From: JBCKUK01 sp038924905
GTDB taxonomy: Bacteria > Pseudomonadota > Gammaproteobacteria > Burkholderiales > Methylophilaceae
Assembly: GCA_038924905.1 (NCBI GenBank)
Contig: JBCKUK010000007.1
Coordinates: 1 to 54,800, forward strand
Direction: 5' to 3'
Length of the DNA: 54,800 bases
The notes beneath the pieces are model-generated. The model was given only the letters and a program-made list of their open reading frames with translations. It had not been told where the DNA came from and did no database searches. Of the stretch, positions 7,901 to 15,718 are shown piece after piece; the stretch's first letter is position 1; each line of letters starts with the position of its first letter. A program made the position numbers and the translations under genes.

Positions 7901-8676
7901 TGGGACTTGCCAAACGTATCATCCCTTGCCTCGACGTCACCGATGGACGTGTGGTTAAAGGCGTCAATTTTGTTGAACTACGTGATGCCGGCGACCCGGT
8001 AGAAATCGCACGGCGCTATGACGAACAAGGCGCGGATGAGCTCACTTTTCTCGATATCACTGCCAGCTCAGATAATCGCGGGCTGATTCTGAACATTATT
8101 GAACAAGTCGCGTCTCAGGTATTCATCCCGCTGACGGTAGGTGGTGGAGTGCGGGATGTCGATGACGTGCGCCGCTTGCTGAATGCCGGTGCTGATAAGG
8201 TCAGCATCAATACCTCCGCAATTCTTAATCCACAATTGGTGGCGGATGCTTCTGGCCGCTTTGGTGCGCAATGTATTGTGGTGGCGATTGATGCCAAACA
8301 AGTCCAGAATGACAGCAACCAAGGCTTGCGCTGGGAAGTATTTACCCACGGTGGCCGCAAAGCTACCGGTCTTGACGCAGTCGAATGGGCACGAAAAATG
8401 GTGGCGTTGGGCGCAGGTGAATTATTGCTGACCAGCATGGATAGAGACGGCACCAAAATAGGCTTCAATCTTGAACTCACCCGCGCAATTACGGACGCGG
8501 TAGACGTGCCGGTAATCGCATCCGGTGGTGTTGGCAACTTGAGCCATCTGGTGGAGGGTATAAAGCTGGGCGGTGCCGATGCCGTTTTGGCAGCAAGCAT
8601 TTTTCACTATGGGGAATATACTGTGCGTGAAGCGAAAGAATACATGGCGGCACGGAACATAGAGGTGAGACTTTAA
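7900..8676 (+). CDS. hisF: Imidazole glycerol phosphate synthase, cyclase subunit
   Basis: HisF is the (beta/alpha)8 barrel that uses ammonia from HisH to convert PRFAR into imidazole glycerol phosphate and AICAR. The 258-residue product has the catalytic D12 (CLDVTDG) and D131 (VAIDAK), plus the phosphate loops GGGVRD and ASGGVG. Start ATG 7900 overlaps the hisA TGA. Its TAA at 8674-8676 overlaps the ATG of the interrupted endonuclease gene (taATG), where one would expect hisI. Confidence 0.97.
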   Translation: MGLAKRIIPCLDVTDGRVVKGVNFVELRDAGDPVEIARRYDEQGADELTFLDITASSDNRGLILNIIEQVASQVFIPLTVGGGVRDVDDVRRLLNAGADKVSINTSAILNPQLVADASGRFGAQCIVVAIDAKQVQNDSNQGLRWEVFTHGGRKATGLDAVEWARKMVALGAGELLLTSMDRDGTKIGFNLELTRAITDAVDVPVIASGGVGNLSHLVEGIKLGGADAVLAASIFHYGEYTVREAKEYMAARNIEVRL

Positions 8677-9609
8677 TGGCAAAGAAGGTTACCAATCAAG
8701 ACCTGCAGCCTTATCCAAGAGAAGATGGCAGCGTATTAGCAAAAAGCAGCATGTTTCTTAAGCCCAACGACCGTCTTGAATTGCCAAGGCTGGAGCAGGC
8801 AATTGATGCCGCATTCGACCGTACTTTGCGTAATAAAAAAGGCCAGATCAAAGCTGTTGCTGATAGCCCATAAAAATTGGTAGATAACTGTATTGTCCAC
8901 CTCAGAGAGCGTAGCGATCCTATTTTAAGTCCAGCGTTTGTTTCACAATTGGCACCAGAAGATTTGTTTGAGTTGGATGCAGTGAGCCATGAGATGCAGC
9001 GCCATCGTATGACTATCGGGGTGTTTTACCAATTTTTGTTGCTAGAGATCATGAAGGCGCGTGGCTGGGCTGTATTTGACGGCGTCAATGAAGGCGATAT
9101 TGTTGCTGATGTTGATACGCCAGGCTTTGACGGGGGTATTAGGCTTTATATTTCGGTCAAAAAATCAAGCGATACGGTTGGCGGTCAGGATGTTGCAGGT
9201 GTAATAAAGCGGCTTGAGAGCATGGCAAAGGCCGAGAAAAATCTCACACGTCCCTATTTGTGTGTGCTATGTGTGGCGACACCCTCTAGGGGCAAGCTGC
9301 TTAATTACAATGACGACCGTAAGATTAAGCGGGATAAAGAAGGACGTTACTTATCGCTGAATTGCGAATATTGGGGACCGGGGTTTGTGTTTCCCTATGC
9401 TAGTGGTTATGAGGCGCAGGATGTTTATATTGCAGCATTCAAGCGGGGTTGCCCAGCATTTGCCGTTCCGTACCTTACAATTTCGCCAAGAATGTGCGGA
9501 GTTGCTAAAAGACAGGCTAAATGTACTTGGTTTGATTGGTGAAACAGGTCGCATAGATGCAGAGCGTTTTCTGCGCTTTATTGCGCAACCGAGTAAGATG
9601 AAAACATGA
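8676..9609 (+). pseudogene. Disrupted type II restriction endonuclease (nonsense codon plus frameshift)
   Basis: Three segments read as one protein of about 310 residues. Codons from ATG 8676 run to an in-frame TAA at 8871-8873. The same frame continues from 8874 (KLVDNCIVHLRERSD). Near 9445-9448 a GGGG run shifts the frame: deleting one G joins DVYIAAFKR to VAQHLPFRTLQFRQEC, which ends at TGA 9607-9609. That TGA overlaps the methyltransferase ATG (ATGA), confirming that the shifted frame is the native C-terminus. FDGGIRLYISVKKS could be a PD-(D/E)xK-type catalytic segment, but I cannot assign the subfamily or recognition site. Without either lesion it would pair with the downstream methyltransferase. 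As it stands it should not make active enzyme unless one lesion is a sequencing error and the other is bypassed. Confidence 0.8.
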
Positions 9610-10571
9610 CTGAAGCTACCCAACATCGTCCTTATTGTCTGGTTGCAAATGGGGATAGCAGAAAGGAACTTGCTGCTTTTAAGGGGCAGGCCGATCTGAT
9701 AATAACGTCTCCGCCCTATGCAGATGCTCGCCACCGGCACTACGACAGTATTCATCCTAACCAGTTTGCAGATTGGTTTGCAACTTTTCACGAGCCTTTC
9801 TGGAATGTTCTGAAAGATGACGGTAGTCTGGTCATCAATATCAAAGACAAAATTGTGAACGGTACAAGACATCGCTTTGTCTGGCGCACGATAGACAAGT
9901 TAGCTGATCTGGGTTGGCATTGTATTGACGATTACATCTGGCATAAGCCTAATCCTATGCCTGATTACTGGCCAACCCGTATGCGTGACGGCTGGGAATA
10001 CTGCTTTCATCTCGCCAAGTCGTCCCGTCCTTACATCAATCAGGATGCGGTACGTAGGCCAGTGGGCGATTGGGTGAAGTCGCGTTTAGCGAAGCTGGGT
10101 GAGAATGATCTACAACGCCATAATTCAGTGAATTCCAGCGGATTTGGGCGCGATATTTCCAAGTGGGTAGGCAAGACGACGGTATTGCCATCGAATGTAC
10201 TGTCTATCCCGCTGGTGGGCAAAAATAAAGGACATCCAGCAGTTTACCCTATTGAATTGCCTACCTTTTTTATAAAGCTGCTGTCGCGTCCGGGCAGTTT
10301 GGTGGTTGACCCATTCGGCGGTAGCGGAACGACCGCAATTGCTGCGCTGTCAGAAGGGCGCGACTGTGTGCTGGTGGACAACAATGCGCAATATTGTGAG
10401 ATTGCCTACCGGCGCATCATGCAGGAATGCCAAGCAGATAATTTCGAAGTGAGCTTCAACCAAATTCAGGGTAGCCACAACCAGGCTTACGAGCAACAAT
10501 CATCAGTTCAAATGACATTGATGCTTAATCAGCGCCACGCAACTTATGATGTGGAGCTTACACATGTCTGA
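9606..10571 (+). CDS. Site-specific DNA methyltransferase, beta class (N4-cytosine or N6-adenine)
   Basis: The 321-residue product has the catalytic motif IV TSPPY at 34-38 before the AdoMet-binding motif I DPFGGSGTT at 235-243. This order defines beta-class amino-methyltransferases, with the variable target-recognition region between the motifs. SPPY is commonest in N4-cytosine enzymes, but N6-adenine activity cannot be excluded from sequence. The ATG overlaps the upstream endonuclease remnant (ATGA), and the last 8 bases overlap hisI, so it is translationally coupled on both sides. The frame is intact, so genomic methylation probably persists although the nuclease is broken. Confidence 0.9.
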   Translation: MTEATQHRPYCLVANGDSRKELAAFKGQADLIITSPPYADARHRHYDSIHPNQFADWFATFHEPFWNVLKDDGSLVINIKDKIVNGTRHRFVWRTIDKLADLGWHCIDDYIWHKPNPMPDYWPTRMRDGWEYCFHLAKSSRPYINQDAVRRPVGDWVKSRLAKLGENDLQRHNSVNSSGFGRDISKWVGKTTVLPSNVLSIPLVGKNKGHPAVYPIELPTFFIKLLSRPGSLVVDPFGGSGTTAIAALSEGRDCVLVDNNAQYCEIAYRRIMQECQADNFEVSFNQIQGSHNQAYEQQSSVQMTLMLNQRHATYDVELTHV

Positions 10572-10956
10572 AAGCTGGCTCAATAAGGTGAGTTGGACAG
10601 CAGAAGGCTTGGTGCCGGTGGTCGCGCAGGAGTCTGGTACGGGCAAGGTGCTGATGTTTGCATTTATGAACCGCGAGGCGTTGGAACAAACAGTAGCAAC
10701 CGGTCAGGCTGTCTATTGGTCGTGCTCACGAAACAAACTGTGGCATAAAGGCGAGGAATCGGGACATGTACAAAAAGTGCGTGAAATTCGTCTTGATTGT
10801 GATGAGGATGTGCTGTTGCTAACGGTTGAACAGGCGGGTGGTATCGCTTGCCACACGGGACGGCACAGCTGTTTTTTTCAAAAGCTTGAAAATGGCGAAT
10901 GGCTGACAGATCAGCCGGTGTTGAAGGATCCGAAGGAAATCTATCACAATGAGTGA
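10564..10956 (+). CDS. hisI: Phosphoribosyl-AMP cyclohydrolase
   Basis: HisI opens the adenine ring of phosphoribosyl-AMP in the third step of histidine synthesis. The 130-residue product carries the zinc-site region GGIACHTGRHSCFF and the conserved YWSCSRNKLWHKGEESGH segment. It is separate from HisE, unlike the fused HisIE of E. coli. ATG 10564 is preferred to the in-frame ATGs at 10546 and 10549 because GGAG at 10553-10556 lies 7 nt upstream. The start lies inside the methyltransferase gene and the end overlaps hisE by 8 nt. Confidence 0.96.
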   Translation: MSESWLNKVSWTAEGLVPVVAQESGTGKVLMFAFMNREALEQTVATGQAVYWSCSRNKLWHKGEESGHVQKVREIRLDCDEDVLLLTVEQAGGIACHTGRHSCFFQKLENGEWLTDQPVLKDPKEIYHNE

Positions 10957-11269
10957 TGTTCTTAATCGTTTGGCCGAGTTGCTGGAAGCGCGTAAAAGCG
11001 CCGATCCGCAATCTTCTTATGTAGCCAAGCTTTATGCCAAGGGCATGGATGACATTCTCAAAAAGATAGGTGAAGAAGCGACCGAAACTATCATTGCCGC
11101 CAAAGAAGGCGACCCACAAAAAATTATTTATGAAACTGCAGACCTCTGGTTTCATTGCCTGGTAATGCTGGCCAAGGCTGGCTTGAAGCCGCAGGATGTG
11201 CTGGACGAGTTGGTACGGCGTGAAGGCCTATCAGGGTTGGATGAGAAAGCTGCACGCAAGAATTCATGA
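10949..11269 (+). CDS. hisE: Phosphoribosyl-ATP pyrophosphatase
   Basis: HisE removes pyrophosphate from phosphoribosyl-ATP in the second step of the pathway. The 106-residue all-helical product has the MazG-like signature KIGEEATETIIAAKEGD, whose acidic residues bind Mg2+, and a second helix ETADLWFHCLVMLA. It overlaps both hisI and the downstream hinT gene (ATGA at 11266-11269), so it is tightly coupled in the operon. It is the last histidine gene in the window. Confidence 0.96.
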   Translation: MSDVLNRLAELLEARKSADPQSSYVAKLYAKGMDDILKKIGEEATETIIAAKEGDPQKIIYETADLWFHCLVMLAKAGLKPQDVLDELVRREGLSGLDEKAARKNS

Positions 11270-11601
11270 CAGACTGCATTTTCTGCAAGATTGTTAATGG
11301 TGAGATTCTCTCCATGAAAATTTACGAGGATGAGGATGTGATTGCCTTCAATGATATTCATCCAATTGCACCCGTGCATTTTTTAATCGTGCCCAAGGAG
11401 CACGTTGAAAGCTTGGCAAGTTACGATGTTTCGCACGAAAAGCTGCTGGGTAAGGTATTGTTACTTGCGCCCCATCTGGCTACGGAGCAAGGTTTAAAAG
11501 GCTTTCGCACCATGATTAATACCGGCCGGGAAGGTGGGCAGGAAGTTTTTCATATGCATATTCACGTATTTGGTGGTAGCGAAAAGCTGCCAAAAACTTA
11601 A
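11266..11601 (+). CDS. hinT: HIT-family nucleotide hydrolase (HinT)
   Basis: This 111-residue histidine-triad protein is of the Hint type, a family that hydrolyses purine nucleoside phosphoramidates and aminoacyl-adenylates. The triad HMHIHVFGG places His at 96, 98 and 100. N-terminal Cys4 and Cys7 (CIFCKI) form half of the usual zinc site. It overlaps hisE by 4 nt and is followed by tatA 11 nt later, so it joins the his and tat genes into one transcription unit. The cellular substrate cannot be deduced here. Confidence 0.94.
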   Translation: MTDCIFCKIVNGEILSMKIYEDEDVIAFNDIHPIAPVHFLIVPKEHVESLASYDVSHEKLLGKVLLLAPHLATEQGLKGFRTMINTGREGGQEVFHMHIHVFGGSEKLPKT

Positions 11602-11612
11602 AGGAGAACTAT

Positions 11613-11846
11613 ATGGGTTCATTTAGCATCTGGCATTGGCTAATTGTGTTGCTGGTTGTAGTGCTGATATTCGGCACCAAAAAACTGCGCAACATCGGCA
11701 GTGATGTAGGCGGCGCCGTTAAGAATTTCAAAGACGCCATGAAAGAAGAACAGAAAGAAGGGTTAGATAAGCCCAAACCCAAACTGGATGAGACCGCCAC
11801 TGGCCAAACAGTGGAAGGCGAAATCACGCAAAAAACCAAGCAATAA
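11613..11846 (+). CDS. tatA: Sec-independent protein translocase subunit TatA
   Basis: TatA forms the size-adaptable channel of the twin-arginine export system in the inner membrane. The 77-residue product has a short N-terminal transmembrane helix (WHWLIVLLVVVLIFG), the hinge GTKKLRNIGSDVG, an amphipathic helix (AVKNFKDAMKEE) and a charged tail. A clear AAGGAGA ribosome binding site precedes ATG 11613. It is separated from tatB by a 149-bp gap filled almost entirely by a palindromic repeat. Confidence 0.95.
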   Translation: MGSFSIWHWLIVLLVVVLIFGTKKLRNIGSDVGGAVKNFKDAMKEEQKEGLDKPKPKLDETATGQTVEGEITQKTKQ

Positions 11847-11858
11847 TATAAGAGGAAG

Positions 11859-11985
11859 ATGCAAAATACCCGAGCGACGCGAGTGCAAGGCGTAAATTGT
11901 GGCTGAACCCGGAGTCTACATTTTAGTAAATGAGGAGTTCAGGCATGATTTACAACGCTGCAATCGTGAGCGAAGTGTTTTGCAT
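11859..11985 (+). repeat. 127-bp imperfect palindromic repeat, copy A (tatA-tatB gap)
   Basis: The ends ATGCAAAATAC (11859-11869) and GTGTTTTGCAT (11975-11985) are inverted copies with one mismatch. Further in, GCGTAAAT pairs with ATTTACAACGC. GCTGAAC pairs imperfectly with GTTCAGGC, and the centre has CATTT/AAATG (11919-11923/11928-11932). The unit contains no open reading frame. A diverged element of the same length and layout lies at 21929-22055, sharing the GCAAGGCGTAA left core and the CAACGC right core. It probably belongs to a dispersed intergenic repeat family that folds into a long RNA hairpin. Confidence 0.75.
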
Positions 11986-11995
11986 ACATTAAAAA

Positions 11996-12295
11996 TTGTT
12001 TGATGTTGCATTCTCAGAGCTGGTTGTTATCGCCTTAGTGGCGCTGATTGTGATTGGGCCGGAAAAGCTGCCCAAGGTGGCACGCACGTTGGGCGCGCTT
12101 GTTGGCCGATTGCAGCGTTATGTGAGTACAGTTAAAGCCGATATAGACCGTGAAATGCAATTTGAAGACTTGCAAAAATTGCAGCAGGAAATCAAGCAGA
12201 GCGCGGCTAAGGTACAAAACGATGTCGAGCAAAGCATAGGCGGGGCAGTCATGACAGCCAAAAAGCCTAACAAAGCCACAGACAAGCCGCAGTGA
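11996..12295 (+). CDS. tatB: Sec-independent protein translocase subunit TatB
   Basis: TatB acts with TatC as the receptor for twin-arginine signal peptides. The 99-residue product has the family N-terminus FDVAFSELVVIALVALIVIG as a transmembrane helix, followed by PEKLPKVARTLG and a long amphipathic, charged C-terminal helix. The start must be TTG at 11996; no ATG gives this N-terminus. I see no Shine-Dalgarno sequence, because the preceding bases are the edge of repeat copy A. The stop overlaps the tatC start by 4 nt. Confidence 0.93.
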   Translation: MFDVAFSELVVIALVALIVIGPEKLPKVARTLGALVGRLQRYVSTVKADIDREMQFEDLQKLQQEIKQSAAKVQNDVEQSIGGAVMTAKKPNKATDKPQ

Positions 12296-13020
12296 ATCCT
12301 TCAGATACCTTTATTTCTCACCTGATTGAGCTACGTGACCGCTTGCTACGCACCCTGCTGGTTTTTGCGCTGGTATTTATAGGCCTTATACCCTTTGCAA
12401 ATGAGATATACACTCTATTGGCACATCCGTTACTGGCTAAATTGCCGGTTGACGGTCAGATGATTGCAACCGGGGTCACCACACCCTTCTTTGTGCCGAT
12501 GAAAGTTGCCATGCTGGCAGCGTTCGTTATTTCTTTACCGCACACGCTTTATCAAATTTGGGCTTTTGTGGCACCAGGCCTTTATACACACGAACGCCGT
12601 TTTATGGCGCCAGTCGTGGTGGCGAGTACTTTGCTATTTATGGCCGGAATGGCGTTTGCTTACTTTTTGGTGTTTCCCGTGGTGTTTGGTTTTATTACCA
12701 GGACTGCACCAGAGGGTGTGGCGGTGATGACCGATATAGGCAACTATCTTGATTTCGTCATCACGCTATTTATGGCGTTTGGCTTCGCATTTGAAGTGCC
12801 GATAGCGGTGCTGCTGTTAGTACGTTTCGGCTTGGTCAACATCAAAACGCTAAGGGAAATTCGCTCTTACGTGATTGTCGGCGCATTTGTGCTGGGAGCG
12901 ATTTTTACGCCCCCTGACGTAATCTCGCAGATTATGCTGGCAGTACCTTTATGGCTACTCTATGAAGTGGGAATTTTGGCAGCCGGTTTTAGCTCAGGCA
13001 GAAAGGCGCCGATTGATTAA
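12292..13020 (+). CDS. tatC: Sec-independent protein translocase subunit TatC
   Basis: TatC is the multi-spanning core of the Tat receptor. The 242-residue product has six predicted hydrophobic helices and the conserved cytoplasmic N-terminus SHLIELRDRLLR, plus FVAPGLYTHERRF and GFAFEVPI. The start at 12292 is GTG overlapping the tatB stop (GTGA). It ends the hinT-tatABC unit, converging on htrA. The Rieske protein encoded nearby has a twin-arginine-like N-terminus and is a plausible client. Confidence 0.96.
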   Translation: MNPSDTFISHLIELRDRLLRTLLVFALVFIGLIPFANEIYTLLAHPLLAKLPVDGQMIATGVTTPFFVPMKVAMLAAFVISLPHTLYQIWAFVAPGLYTHERRFMAPVVVASTLLFMAGMAFAYFLVFPVVFGFITRTAPEGVAVMTDIGNYLDFVITLFMAFGFAFEVPIAVLLLVRFGLVNIKTLREIRSYVIVGAFVLGAIFTPPDVISQIMLAVPLWLLYEVGILAAGFSSGRKAPID

Positions 13021-13047
13021 GAGAGCCTGATCGGCTATTGCTCTCTT
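13019..13047. terminator. Possible bidirectional terminator between tatC and htrA
   Basis: AAGAGAGC (13019-13026) pairs exactly with GCTCTCTT (13040-13047) around a 13-nt loop. It lies between the convergent tatC and htrA and includes the htrA stop codon and its last codons. There is no long T-tract on either side, so termination efficiency is uncertain. Confidence 0.45.
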
Positions 13048-14198
13048 ACCAGTTGTGGTTTCGGACGCTTACCAATTAGCACGCTAACATTCATTTCTTT
13101 TTCATCACGCGCAATTTTTAAGGTTGCCTTTTTCCCTGGTTTGAGTACGGAAATCAGGTTCAGCATGCCTGAACTGTCGGGCACTTCGCGACCATCAATT
13201 TCCAGCAATATATCACCGGGTCTGAGACCAGCACTCTCTGCAGGACTGCCACGCAATATGCCTGCAATCAATGACCCATGATCATGCTTCAATTTAAATG
13301 ATTCAGCCAATTCCGGCGTGATATCCTGCGCCTCAATGCCAATCCAGCCACGCGTTACGCTGCCCTGGCGAATAATTTGTTCCATTACCTGCTTGGCGAG
13401 GCTTACCGGAATTGCAAAACCAATACCCATAGAGCCACCACTACGTGAATAGATTGCGCTGTTAACGCCGACCAAATTGCCTTGAGTATCAATCAGTGCG
13501 CCACCCGAGTTGCCGGGATTGATTGATGCATCGGTCTGGATGAAGTTTTCGAAGGTATTGATGCCAAGATGACTGCGGCCTAGGGCGCTGATGATGCCTT
13601 GGGTGACGGTTTGGCCGACACCAAAGGGATTGCCGATTGCCAAAACTACATCGCCTATGCTGATCTTTTCTGGCGCAGCAAAGGTGATAGCGGGCAGTTC
13701 TTTGGCATTGATTTTAAGTACTGCCAAATCTGTTTCCGGGTCTGTACCCACAATGCGTGCCGGGAAATTGCGGCCATCGGCGAGCGCCACCTCAATTTCA
13801 TCAGCAGACTCAACCACGTGATGGTTGGTCAGGATATATCCCTCGCTACTGACAATGACGCCGGACCCTAGGCTGTTTTCCGATTTCTGGTCTTCGTCAA
13901 TCTGGCCGCCAAAAAAATGGCGGAACAGTGGATCATCCATGAATTGTTGACGTTGATTAAGCGCAGATTTTTTACTGGTGAATATGTTGACTACCGCAGG
14001 CATTGCCTTCTTTGCTGCGCTGCTGTAAGAGCCTTGGCTGGCTGCTGGCGTTAAAGTTTCAGCCTGCTTAATTTCAACCGTTTTGTCTTGAACTTTATCC
14101 TGGTTGCTGAGCAAATTTGGATAAAACTGCTGAATAACGAAAAGAACGGCGATACTAATGGTGACAGTTTGTGCAAAAATGAGCCAAAGTTTACGCAT
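13035..14198 (-). CDS. HtrA/DegS-like periplasmic serine protease, membrane anchored
   Basis: This 387-residue protein has an N-terminal transmembrane anchor (about 5-23), a trypsin-like domain with catalytic His127 (TNHHVV), Asp157 (TDLAVL) and Ser231 (NPGNSGGAL), and one C-terminal PDZ domain (about 285-375). A single PDZ plus an uncleaved anchor is the DegS layout, as opposed to DegP/DegQ with two PDZ domains. Proteases of this type sense misfolded outer-membrane proteins in the periplasm, but the target here is unknown. It is transcribed opposite to its neighbours, divergent from the NIF3-family gene and convergent with tatC. Confidence 0.93.
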   Translation of the reverse strand: MRKLWLIFAQTVTISIAVLFVIQQFYPNLLSNQDKVQDKTVEIKQAETLTPAASQGSYSSAAKKAMPAVVNIFTSKKSALNQRQQFMDDPLFRHFFGGQIDEDQKSENSLGSGVIVSSEGYILTNHHVVESADEIEVALADGRNFPARIVGTDPETDLAVLKINAKELPAITFAAPEKISIGDVVLAIGNPFGVGQTVTQGIISALGRSHLGINTFENFIQTDASINPGNSGGALIDTQGNLVGVNSAIYSRSGGSMGIGFAIPVSLAKQVMEQIIRQGSVTRGWIGIEAQDITPELAESFKLKHDHGSLIAGILRGSPAESAGLRPGDILLEIDGREVPDSSGMLNLISVLKPGKKATLKIARDEKEMNVSVLIGKRPKPQLVREQ

Positions 14199-14239
14199 GT
14201 GATTTTAAGTAGCAGCCAAGCTAATGTTGGGTGAGTGTG

Positions 14240-14986
14240 ATGAAAATAACTGAGTTGGTAAATTATACCGGACAAATCCTGCAGCCCGAACGCTTTCAGG
14301 ATTATTGTCCCAATGGGTTGCAGGTGGGAGGCCGTAGCGAAATTAAGAAAATTGTGAGCGGCGTAACTGCCAGCATGGCATTGCTTGAAGCTGCCCACAA
14401 AGCCAAGGCCGATATAGTGCTGGTGCATCATGGCTATTTCTGGCGCAATGAAGATGCCTGTATTACCGGCACTAAACATACCCGCTTAAAATTTTTGCTA
14501 AAGCACAACATTAATTTGCTCGCTTACCATTTGCCACTAGATGCGCATCCGAAATTTGGCAACAATGCCCAGCTTGGCCGCGTGATGGGGGTGCAGATCG
14601 ACGGCTGGGCTGGTGATCCGGCTATAGTTGCGTATGGTGCTTTGCCAAAGACCATGGTTTTGAAAGAGTTTGGCGAGCATCTAGCCAAAGTGTTAAATCG
14701 TACGCCGCTGCTGGTTGGAGATTTGGATAGATCCATCAGGCGCATTGCATGGTGTACAGGTGCCGCACAGAATTACCTGGAATTGGCGTTGAGCCTGGAT
14801 GTTGATGCGTTTGTCAGTGGAGAGATATCCGAGCAGACTGTACATCTGGCGCGGGAGTCCGGGGTGGCTTACATTGCAGCCGGACACCATGCAACAGAGA
14901 GATACGGCGTACAGGCGCTGGGCGGGCATTTGGCTAATCATTTTCACTTGGAGCACTGTTTTATTGATGTAGACAATCCTGTTTAG
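14240..14986 (+). CDS. NIF3/YbgI-family dinuclear metal-binding protein
   Basis: The 248-residue product matches the Nif3-like family, sometimes annotated as GTP cyclohydrolase 1 type 2. Metal-binding signatures are CPNGLQVGG, VHHGYFW, HLPLDAHPKFGNN and, near the C-terminus, GEISEQTVHLARE and AGHHATERYG. The family forms hexameric rings with a dinuclear metal site; its physiological substrate is not settled. ATG 14240 is preferred over two in-frame GTG codons just upstream (14231, 14237). It is divergent from htrA with only about 40 bp between them, so their promoters must be compact or overlapping. Confidence 0.9.
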   Translation: MKITELVNYTGQILQPERFQDYCPNGLQVGGRSEIKKIVSGVTASMALLEAAHKAKADIVLVHHGYFWRNEDACITGTKHTRLKFLLKHNINLLAYHLPLDAHPKFGNNAQLGRVMGVQIDGWAGDPAIVAYGALPKTMVLKEFGEHLAKVLNRTPLLVGDLDRSIRRIAWCTGAAQNYLELALSLDVDAFVSGEISEQTVHLARESGVAYIAAGHHATERYGVQALGGHLANHFHLEHCFIDVDNPV

Positions 14987-15007
14987 ATGGCTTGGCAAAA
15001 CTTATGG

Positions 15008-15036
15008 TTTATATTTAATTGGTAACTCTGTAAAAT
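15008..15036 (+). promoter_or_regulatory. Possible sigma70 promoter of petABC
   Basis: TTTATA (15008-15013), a 17-nt spacer and TAAAAT (15031-15036) lie 86 nt upstream of petA in the 136-bp gap after the NIF3-family gene. The -35 match is only four of six, so this is tentative. Nothing else gene-like is visible in the gap. Confidence 0.4.
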
Positions 15037-15122
15037 GGCGTGTCGGTAGAATAGCGAGCTTAGGTCAGCGATTTTGCATACAGCGCTTGGCATAAGAATC
15101 ACAATAAATTTAAGGGCAGGTC

Positions 15123-15716
15123 ATGGCAAAGCAACCGGTGGATCAAGAAAAACGGCGATTTCTAATCGCGGCGACCACGGTAGCTGGAGGTGTTGCAGCG
15201 GCAGCTATAGCCGTGCCTTTTGTGAAGAGCATGCTGCTGAGCGAGCGTGCTAAAGCTGCTGGCGCACCGGTAGAAGTAGATGTCAGCAAGATTGCGCCAG
15301 GATCCATGATTACACAGGAATGGCGTGGCAAACCGGTGTGGATTATCAATCTCACCAAAGAAATGAGCGAGGGGCTGGCCAAGCATAACGATAAATTGTC
15401 GGATCCTATGATGGAAGTGGCGCAACAGCCAGATTACTGTAAAAACGCTACGCGCTCCATCAGGCCTAATTTGGTTGTAATGGTTGGGCTTTGTACACAC
15501 TTGGGGTGTTCCCCCACAGCAAAACTGCAAGCGGACGGTGAAATGGGCGTCGACTGGACTGGTGGTTTCTTTTGCCCTTGCCATGGCTCCAAGTTTGACT
15601 TGGCAGGTCGCGTATTTAAGGGTTCGCCGGCACCAACCAATTTGGTTGTCCCCCCACATAAATATCTCAGCGATTCAGTTTTGCTGATCGGTGATGACAG
15701 CAAGGGCGAGGCCTGA
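15123..15716 (+). CDS. petA: Ubiquinol-cytochrome c reductase, Rieske iron-sulfur subunit
   Basis: This 197-residue subunit of the cytochrome bc1 complex takes one electron from ubiquinol. The [2Fe-2S] ligands are visible as C124/H126 in CTHLGC and C151/H154 in CPCHGS, with C129 and C153 forming the stabilising disulfide. The N-terminus has a KRR motif before one transmembrane helix (about 13-33), typical of Rieske proteins exported by the Tat system, whose genes lie 2 kb upstream. It is followed 2 nt later by petB in a petABC operon. Confidence 0.97.
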   Translation: MAKQPVDQEKRRFLIAATTVAGGVAAAAIAVPFVKSMLLSERAKAAGAPVEVDVSKIAPGSMITQEWRGKPVWIINLTKEMSEGLAKHNDKLSDPMMEVAQQPDYCKNATRSIRPNLVVMVGLCTHLGCSPTAKLQADGEMGVDWTGGFFCPCHGSKFDLAGRVFKGSPAPTNLVVPPHKYLSDSVLLIGDDSKGEA

Positions 15717-15718
15717 CG

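Noticed and set aside
11847..11995. Insertion sequence or att site in the tatA-tatB gap
   Set aside because: There is no transposase, integrase or target duplication; the structure is a symmetric palindrome with a related copy elsewhere.
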